Shown here piece after piece: positions 15,501 through 19,918 of a DNA stretch of 21,399 nt. The DNA is from a virus. Both the position numbers and the translations under genes were made by a program. Position 1 is the stretch's first letter. The number at the start of each line of letters is the position of its first letter. Location of the stretch: positions 1-21,399 of IMG/VR virus record IMGVR_UViG_3300046007_008924, one strand, 5' to 3'. The notes under the pieces were generated by a model, which was given only the letters and a program-made list of their open reading frames with translations, made no database searches and had not been told where the DNA came from.

Positions 15501-16132
15501 AGCGGGGTGTTGCGTTCAGCGCCGGCGCAGTTGTAGCCCTCGGATTTCATGTCGCCGAAGCTGCGGGCGCAGTAGCGGTCGCCTTTGTCGGTGCCCGGGG
15601 CGATGGTGTAGCCCTTGGCTCCGTAGCGGATGCGGTTCTTGCGGCCCGTTTCGGGGTTGGTCACCACCTTGGTGTACTTCTTGCCGTCCTCGGTGTCGAA
15701 ACCGGCGGCCCAGACGTCGGTTTTGGAGCTCACCATGACAGGGGCGCCGGTGCGCTCTTTGCATGGGTCTTCGCGGCGCTTGCGCGCGACGAGCCGGCGG
15801 CGCTCCGCAGGAGAAAGGGCCAGAGCTTTGGCGGAAGGTAGGCACTTTGGCTTACCTTCGCCCTCGGTGCGGTCACCGCAAGGGCCGAGGATGCGGCCGC
15901 TGCTGTTCATGCGGACCCACTTTTCTTTGAACCACTTGTCGAGGGCGTCATTACGGAAGGTTCCGCCGCGCTTTTTGTATTCGCGGACCATCCAAGCGTT
16001 GGCATATGCGCTCGGGTAGATCTTGAACTTGCGCTTGGCCTCTGCTTTTACTGCGGCGTGCAGCTTTTTGTCAGCAAAAATGACCCCGCGGGCGTCGGCG
16101 CGGATGCGCAGCGTTGCGGGGGTGAGGTTCAT
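15416..16132 (-). CDS. DUF5872-like protein fused to Cys-rich phage domain, internal ADGF-type motif
   Basis: This 238-residue protein starts MNLTPATLRIRADARG like its neighbours but lacks the Cys motif. Residues 25-75 (AYANAWMVREYKKRGGTFRN, DKWFKEKWVRM) resemble DUF5872, followed by GPCGDRTEGEGKPKCLPSAK and a basic A-R-K-R-R-E-D-P helix, a combination I associate with phages and large viruses. TDVWAAGF (Asp139-Phe145) is the motif that ends sister proteins, here internal. A second, Cys-containing part follows: RIRYGAKGYTIAPGTDKGDR, YCARSFGDMKSEGYNC and LSRAKWRCSGK. The protein therefore looks like a complete cassette unit fused to another domain. Its start overlaps the upstream stop (ATGA). 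A slippery GGGAAAG lies four codons before its stop. The biochemical role is unknown. Confidence 0.85.
   Translation of the reverse strand: MNLTPATLRIRADARGVIFADKKLHAAVKAEAKRKFKIYPSAYANAWMVREYKKRGGTFRNDALDKWFKEKWVRMNSSGRILGPCGDRTEGEGKPKCLPSAKALALSPAERRRLVARKRREDPCKERTGAPVMVSSKTDVWAAGFDTEDGKKYTKVVTNPETGRKNRIRYGAKGYTIAPGTDKGDRYCARSFGDMKSEGYNCAGAERNTPLCLSRAKWRCSGKTSRRDGALTPGKSSA
15428..15434 (-). other. Candidate -1 frameshift site GGGAAAG linking the 238-aa and kinase frames
   Basis: Zero-frame minus-strand codons are CCG GGA AAG TCC, an exact X XXY YYZ heptamer (G GGA AAG, the sequence used by lambda G-T). A -1 slip gives GGG AAA GTC CTC, which is the kinase frame. The zero frame stops 10 bases later (TAG 15418-15416). 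A 5-bp stem (CGCCC-TTAA-GGGCG, 15405-15392) lies 22 bases downstream, farther than usual. The kinase frame is open only from 15515, so the overlap is short and contains the site. Confidence 0.5.
15696..15714 (-). repeat. ADGF-motif coding repeat, copy inside the 238-aa gene
   Basis: Nineteen bases (tcgaaaccggcggcccaga on the plus strand) are identical to 16136-16154. Both encode W-A-A-G-F, here in mid-protein and there at the C-terminus of the 169-aa protein, suggesting that this gene arose by fusion or recombination at the motif. Confidence 0.75.
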
Positions 16133-16638
16133 GGCTCGAAACCGGCGGCCCAGATGGAGTCAGAGCGCTTCATCTTGGCAGCGCCCTTGCGGGTGGTCTT
16201 GCTGCCCTTCTTGTAGCCCATCTTGTTGAGGGTGCCGTAGATGTAAGCGGCGGCGCGTTCACCTTTAAGGCCGCGAGCGGCGGCTTGCTTGGCGAGCTCG
16301 GCTTCCATGGCGGCGACTTTGGTGCCGCGGGGGTCCATGCGGGACTCAGTGGTACCGGCATCCCGGCGTTTCCCCCGCATATCCTCGAGTGCTAGCTCGA
16401 GTTCATTGCGAGCTAACGCGTCACGAGCCGGGAACAGACCCATAGCACTCAGTTTTTGTTTCTCTTCTGAGGTTAAGCGCAGGTTGCGGCTACTACCCGC
16501 CTTTCCCCACTTGCGTGCGCTAGGACGTGAGGTTGGTTCAACTTTAGTTGCTGGACCTTTAGTGCACTTTTCGCCCTCGGAGATAGCTCCTTTACCACAT
16601 TTGAGGTCGAGGCGGAGGGAGGCGTGGGTCAGGGTCAT
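16129..16638 (-). CDS. Cassette protein with Cys motif and C-terminal WAAGF motif, no membrane helix
   Basis: This 169-residue, strongly basic protein opens MTLTHASLRLDLKCGKGAIS and completes the motif with EGEKC (Cys14-Cys25), nearly identical to the 272-aa neighbour. Unlike the other carriers it has no hydrophobic helix. The middle is helical (LTSEEKQKLSAMGLFPARDA), and near the end AAARGLKGERAAAYIYGTLN and KMGYKKGSKTTRKG form a Lys/Arg-rich segment that could bind DNA or membrane. It ends KRSDSIWAAGFEP. It starts three bases after the upstream stop and its stop overlaps the next ATG (ATGA). I recognise no catalytic fold. A DNA-associated internal head protein is one possibility. Confidence 0.82.
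   Translation of the reverse strand: MTLTHASLRLDLKCGKGAISEGEKCTKGPATKVEPTSRPSARKWGKAGSSRNLRLTSEEKQKLSAMGLFPARDALARNELELALEDMRGKRRDAGTTESRMDPRGTKVAAMEAELAKQAAARGLKGERAAAYIYGTLNKMGYKKGSKTTRKGAAKMKRSDSIWAAGFEP
16136..16154 (-). repeat. ADGF-motif coding repeat, copy at the end of the 169-aa gene
   Basis: This is the partner of 15696-15714: 19 identical bases encoding the W-A-A-G-F end of the 169-aa protein. Confidence 0.75.
16562..16584 (-). repeat. Cys-motif coding repeat, copy A (169-aa gene)
   Basis: Twenty-three bases are identical in three genes (here, 17879-17901 and 18287-18309). They encode I-S-E-G-E-K-C-T at the end of the shared 12-residue Cys motif. The bases on either side diverge more, so identity here suggests recent duplication or gene conversion. 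Confidence 0.85.
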
Positions 16639-16641
16639 GGC

Positions 16642-17133
16642 TCAGATAGCAAGTTGATCGAGCTCGGGGGAGAAACCGTCGGCGTACACAGAGTCGCGCC
16701 GCTTGGATGCGGCGTTTCGGCCTCGGGTGACAAACCCTTTGATGTCGGTGCCGTAGCCCTTAGCCAGGGTGCTGAGGTTGCGGCCCATGCCTTCACCAGT
16801 TGCTGCGACGTTAGCGGCGTTTTTTGCTGCTCCAGACCAGTTGCCTCGAGCAACGTTGCCCACGCCAAAGCCAGCCTGCAATGCGGGCTCAACTACTGCG
16901 CGGGCGGCTGCCCTCATCCCGGAACGGGGATGCAGAAAAGCAGTTCCTACGATGGCGGCGCCAGTCAAAGCCGCAGCTCCAGCCGCGAGCTTGACGGGCT
17001 TGTTCCAAGAGGCGCGACACTGGTGATCACGGGGAATGCAAGCATTGCCACAGGCCTTAGAAGTTGAACCGCAGTTGAGCTTTTTGTTGCCTACGAAAAC
17101 ATCGGTGCGAAGAGTGGTGGGGGTCAAGGTCAT
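16642..17133 (-). CDS. Cassette protein with Cys motif, membrane helix and C-terminal ADGF motif
   Basis: This 163-residue protein starts MTLTPTTLRTDVFVGNKKLN and has four cysteines (21, 28, 32, 39). Cys28-Cys39 is the shared 12-residue motif in the form CGNACIPRDHQC. A hydrophobic helix follows at about 47-67 (VKLAAGAAALTGAAIVGTAF), then an Ala/Gly/Asn-rich, probably amphipathic stretch (about 72-130) that might associate with membranes. The end is KRRDSVYADGF followed by SPELDQLAI. It has no recognisable catalytic domain and may be a minimal form of the cassette: motif, helix and tail. Start and stop each lie three bases from the neighbouring genes. Confidence 0.83.
   Translation of the reverse strand: MTLTPTTLRTDVFVGNKKLNCGSTSKACGNACIPRDHQCRASWNKPVKLAAGAAALTGAAIVGTAFLHPRSGMRAAARAVVEPALQAGFGVGNVARGNWSGAAKNAANVAATGEGMGRNLSTLAKGYGTDIKGFVTRGRNAASKRRDSVYADGFSPELDQLAI
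16672..16686 (-). repeat. ADGF-motif coding repeat at the end of the 163-aa gene
   Basis: Fifteen bases (gaaaccgtcggcgta on the plus strand) are identical to 17167-17181 and encode Y-A-D-G-F at the C-termini of the 163- and 272-aa proteins. Confidence 0.6.
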
Positions 17134-17136
17134 GGC

Positions 17137-17955
17137 TTACAACGCGATGGTGTCCCAGTCGATGTCGAAACCGTCGGCGTAAATCGAATCGAGCTTGCCG
17201 CGGCGCCGCAGGATCTCTTGGTAGGCGGCGTTGATCTTCTGGGCTTTGCGAACGTCACCACCAACGTCAGGGTGGTTTTCTCGCATCAGCTGTAGCCACT
17301 TCTTTTTGATCTCTGCTTCGGATGCATTTTCAGAAATGCCGAGATCTTTGAAAGGATCTTTTACTGCTTTGTTAGTTCCGACGTTGCGACTTCCTGAGGA
17401 TGCGTTTTGCTTGGCTCTATCACGCGCGGAGTTCCACTGGCGCTTGTAGTCCTCGGCGCCCATAGCCCATTCACGCTCGGCGGCAGCCAAGTTGGTACGC
17501 AAAGAACGACCTGCCGTGATGCTGCCACCACCTAAATACATGAGTGCGCTGCCAGCAGCAAGGCTTCCGGCCTGGCGCTTATTGGGTTTTTTGGCGTACT
17601 CGTTGGCGAGTAGCCCGGCTCCGGCAATGCCTAAGCCAACACCTGCAATCTCGGCTCCGAGAGCCATACCGCGAGCCTTCTTGAAGGCCGCTTTACCTTG
17701 AGCAATACTTTCATCAGGAGTGGCCTTCGCTCCCAGAGGTGTCGAAAGGATGCGTTGGCTCGCGCGAGCTTTTGCAGCACCAAATGCAACGCCACCTAGA
17801 ACAGCAGCGCCTCCCACTCCGAGAGCAACGTTGCGGATGGTGTTGTTGTTGGTTTTAGCAGGCGTAGCGGGGCCCTTGGTGCACTTTTCGCCCTCGGAGA
17901 TCGAGCCGCGGCCGCACTTGAGGTCAGAGCGGATGCTGGATGGGGTGAGCACCAT
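17137..17955 (-). CDS. J-domain (DnaJ-like) cassette protein with Cys motif and membrane helices
   Basis: This 272-residue protein opens MVLTPSSIRSDLKCGRGSIS and completes the motif with EGEKC (Cys14-Cys25). Three hydrophobic Gly/Ala-rich segments follow at about 39-63, 94-120 and 125-150. A J-domain occupies about 199-253: DPFKDLGISENASEAEIKKK, then WLQLMRENHPDVGG with the essential His-Pro-Asp at 228-230, and INAAYQEIL. J-domains stimulate the ATPase of Hsp70 (DnaK). No DnaK is encoded here, so a host partner is likely if the domain is active. It ends LDSIYADGFDIDWDTIAL, the shared tail. It lies three bases from both neighbours. The family parts are clear; packaging into the virion is an inference from position. 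Confidence 0.87.
   Translation of the reverse strand: MVLTPSSIRSDLKCGRGSISEGEKCTKGPATPAKTNNNTIRNVALGVGGAAVLGGVAFGAAKARASQRILSTPLGAKATPDESIAQGKAAFKKARGMALGAEIAGVGLGIAGAGLLANEYAKKPNKRQAGSLAAGSALMYLGGGSITAGRSLRTNLAAAEREWAMGAEDYKRQWNSARDRAKQNASSGSRNVGTNKAVKDPFKDLGISENASEAEIKKKWLQLMRENHPDVGGDVRKAQKINAAYQEILRRRGKLDSIYADGFDIDWDTIAL
17167..17181 (-). repeat. ADGF-motif coding repeat at the end of the J-domain gene
   Basis: This is the partner of 16672-16686: 15 identical bases encoding Y-A-D-G-F at the protein's C-terminus. Confidence 0.6.
17879..17901 (-). repeat. Cys-motif coding repeat, copy B (J-domain gene)
   Basis: This is the second of three identical 23-base copies. Here it lies about 55 bases after the start codon, and the LTP-x3-R-x-D block comes before it. 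Confidence 0.85.
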
Positions 17956-17958
17956 GGT

Positions 17959-18726
17959 TCAGATGTCGAAGGAGCCGGAGTCAGCGGAGAAGCCATCTGC
18001 CCAAGCGTCACGGACAGAGGGGCGCTTGGTTTTTTTCCATGCAGCTTCTCTGGCTTTCATAACAGCAGCCAACTGAGTCTTCTTTGAAGGTGCTGGAGCT
18101 CCTGCTTTTGCGCGTGCTGCAGGATCCAGTGCGCGGCGCAGGTCAGTGTTGCGCTTAGCTGTTTGCTGCATGTAAGCAGCACCCCCAATCAGAGCCGCTG
18201 CGCCTGCAATCTTTGCGGCGGTCTTGAGACCGCGAACTTTGGAGCCACCGCGCTGCTGCGGCTGTACTCGCTGAGCTGGCCCCTTGGTGCACTTTTCGCC
18301 CTCGGAGATGCTGCCTTTGCCACACTTCAGGTCGAGGCGCTCAGCGGTGTCGAGGCGGGCTCGGATGTAGGTAGGGCTGCGGTCTTGGATGCCGAGCTCG
18401 CAGGCGTCGAGGTACTCGAGGGGTGTCAGTGAGTCGCCGCGCTTGCGCATGGAGCCGCAGTTGCCATCGCACTTGGCGCCCTTCTTGCCCTTACAGCCGC
18501 ACTCGGCATCCATGGGCTTTTTGCCGTAGCCGTCGGCAGCGGGCTTGGTGTGTTTGGCGCCCTTAGCGCTGCGCTTACGGCTGTGGCTGGCGGCCATGTC
18601 CATTTCCTCCTCCTCTTCTTCCTCTTCGGGGGACTCCATGTTGCGGGCGCGAGCTGCCATGGCGCGGCCTTCGCGGATGCCTTCTTCGTAGGCCTCGGAT
18701 TTAGCGCGGCGTGTGGTGGCGGGCAT
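17959..18726 (-). CDS. Cassette protein with acidic/Cys-rich N-terminus, Cys motif, membrane helix and ADGF tail
   Basis: This 255-residue protein is the first gene of the cassette. Its N-terminus is unlike the others: a charged helix, a run of eight Glu (about 34-41), a basic stretch, then DAECGCKGKKGAKCDGNCG (five Cys, possibly metal-binding, about 73-91). R-G-D-S-L-T-P-L-E-Y-L follows at about 96-106. The shared motif is CGKGSISEGEKC (Cys135-Cys146), with a hydrophobic helix at about 166-184 (AAKIAGAAALIGGAAY) and a basic region. It ends VRDAWADGFSADSGSFDI. The ATG at 18726 has no strong Shine-Dalgarno site; an 88-base divergent gap lies upstream. I recognise no enzyme domain. The Cys clusters and acidic run suggest binding rather than catalysis. 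Confidence 0.82.
   Translation of the reverse strand: MPATTRRAKSEAYEEGIREGRAMAARARNMESPEEEEEEEEMDMAASHSRKRSAKGAKHTKPAADGYGKKPMDAECGCKGKKGAKCDGNCGSMRKRGDSLTPLEYLDACELGIQDRSPTYIRARLDTAERLDLKCGKGSISEGEKCTKGPAQRVQPQQRGGSKVRGLKTAAKIAGAAALIGGAAYMQQTAKRNTDLRRALDPAARAKAGAPAPSKKTQLAAVMKAREAAWKKTKRPSVRDAWADGFSADSGSFDI
18287..18309 (-). repeat. Cys-motif coding repeat, copy C (255-aa gene)
   Basis: This is the third identical 23-base copy. Here it lies in the middle of the protein, because this gene has about 120 extra N-terminal codons. Confidence 0.85.
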
Positions 18727-18814
18727 GGCGTAGAGCCCCGAGTATTGCTTCCCACAGCGTAGCTGCCTTGTGCTATAGGGCTCGATAGGCTGAGAGCATC
18801 TATCTGTTCTAGTT
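18727..18814. promoter_or_regulatory. Divergent intergenic region, possible promoter
   Basis: These 88 bases separate the minus-strand cassette from the plus-strand membrane gene. A TGCTATAGG at 18771-18779 resembles an extended -10 element for the plus strand, but no good -35 lies at the usual distance. No clear operator repeat or terminator is seen. Promoter assignment is weak. Confidence 0.2.
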
Positions 18815-19054
18815 GTGAACTTGCTTCGCTTAGTTGCTGGGAGTGGTGCGGCCTCGGGATTGCTGATTGGTCAGCTCGTTTTTGCTGCTTTCTTTGTCGG
18901 ATCTTGTGAGATCCCAAATGTGCTCAACAGGGGTAGCGCTAATGCCTGTCTCGATCGTTGGATGACTACAGCTGCTCTGTTCTTTCCTTCAGGTGTAGCG
19001 GGTGCTGGTACAGCAGTTGCGCTGGATAAAGCAAAAAGGCGCTTTCTTGGCTGA
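18815..19054 (+). CDS. Small two-helix membrane protein, moron-like; holin-like candidate
   Basis: This 79-residue plus-strand frame fills an otherwise empty gap in the operon. Two hydrophobic segments, about 9-30 (SGAASGLLIGQLVFAAFFVG) and 51-69 (TTAALFFPSGVAGAGTAVAL), flank a short loop with two Cys (CEIPNVLNRGSANACLDRW), and the end is basic (DKAKRRFLG). Small size, two membrane helices and a basic tail are holin-like, but many small phage membrane proteins share them. The GTG at 18815 lacks a Shine-Dalgarno site and later TTG codons are possible. Its stop directly abuts the convergent minor head gene's stop. Plus-strand orientation suggests its own promoter. Confidence 0.55.
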   Translation: MNLLRLVAGSGAASGLLIGQLVFAAFFVGSCEIPNVLNRGSANACLDRWMTTAALFFPSGVAGAGTAVALDKAKRRFLG

Positions 19055-19918
19055 TCAGTCGAAGGGCTGAGGCGCGAACTGCTCGAAGACTGCAGCTTTG
19101 TTGAGGTCGGCCGGGCCGACGGTGGCTACGCGGGATACTTCTTCGCGGTGAGTGCGGGGAAGCGCGGCGTACTCGGGGTCGATCGCGGCGATCTCGGGGT
19201 CCCAGGGGGCTAGGTAGCAACGGCAGCGGGGGTGTGCGGGTGCGTTTGTACTAGCGCGCTTGTAGATGCGGCCGGCCCGGGCGTTGCAGATGGGGCAAGT
19301 GCGGTCATCGCTGGTGGCGTACCACATGACGAGGTCGATGCCGTTGGCTGCGTAGTACTGGTTGCTGGCAGCGTTGTATGCGCGTAGCGACTCGGTGCGG
19401 GCGATGACGTCAGCGCGAGACTTCACCACGCCGAGGCGCAGACGCAGGTCGTTGGTGATGGCGTCGGTAGGGCGGCCTTCAGCGATGCCTTGGGCGACGA
19501 GATCGGTGGCCGTGGTTGCGAAGGCTTCGCCATGGCGGCGGAGGTAGCCGCGGGCTTGGGCTGCAGCAGCCACGGTGGCTTCGATCGGAATGGAGACGTT
19601 GATCAGGCGGCGCTGGGAGCCGGAGTCGCGGAGAAGCTCTCGGGCGACGGTGACGCCTTTGCCTTCGGAGCTGCGGAGTAGGGAGCGCAGCACGCGGTCA
19701 TAGGCGTCGGTTCGGTCGGGGCGGAAAGCGGGAACGAGCTGACGGAACTCCTGCAGTAGGGCGACGTTGCGGTCGGCTGCGGGGGCTCCGCTGCGGAGCT
19801 GGATGCGGGTGCGCCGCAGTAGGCGGTTGAAGCTGCTGTCGAGGATGCGGTTGAGCTGGGCGATGGTGACGTCCTCGGAGCGACGCAGGGCGGCGTTGTA
19901 GCGCTCAAGGAGTTGCAT
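19055..19918 (-). CDS. Minor head / head morphogenesis protein (Mu gpF, SPP1 gp7 type)
   Basis: This 287-residue protein has a helical N-terminus (LERYNAALRRSEDVTIAQLN) and a clear C-terminal Phage_Mu_F domain: ADVIARTESLRAYNAASNQY, WYATSDDRTCPICNARAG (Cys208, Cys211) and APAHPRCRCYLAPW (His229, Cys232, Cys234), the usual zinc-type signature. Members of this family are minor capsid proteins near the portal that act in head assembly and DNA exit or ejection. The ATG at 19918 overlaps the upstream gene by 14 bases. In other phages this domain is often fused to toxin-like enzymes; here candidate effectors are separate genes on both sides. Confidence 0.92.
   Translation of the reverse strand: MQLLERYNAALRRSEDVTIAQLNRILDSSFNRLLRRTRIQLRSGAPAADRNVALLQEFRQLVPAFRPDRTDAYDRVLRSLLRSSEGKGVTVARELLRDSGSQRRLINVSIPIEATVAAAAQARGYLRRHGEAFATTATDLVAQGIAEGRPTDAITNDLRLRLGVVKSRADVIARTESLRAYNAASNQYYAANGIDLVMWYATSDDRTCPICNARAGRIYKRASTNAPAHPRCRCYLAPWDPEIAAIDPEYAALPRTHREEVSRVATVGPADLNKAAVFEQFAPQPFD

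Noticed and set aside
18020-18050. T-run near 18030 as a terminator
   Set aside because: It encodes Lys codons (K-K-T-K) in the 255-aa gene and has no stem beside it.
16562-18309. The three 23-base repeats as a CRISPR array or att sites
   Set aside because: Spacing is irregular (over 400 bases) and each copy is in frame within a gene encoding the same motif, so they are coding repeats.
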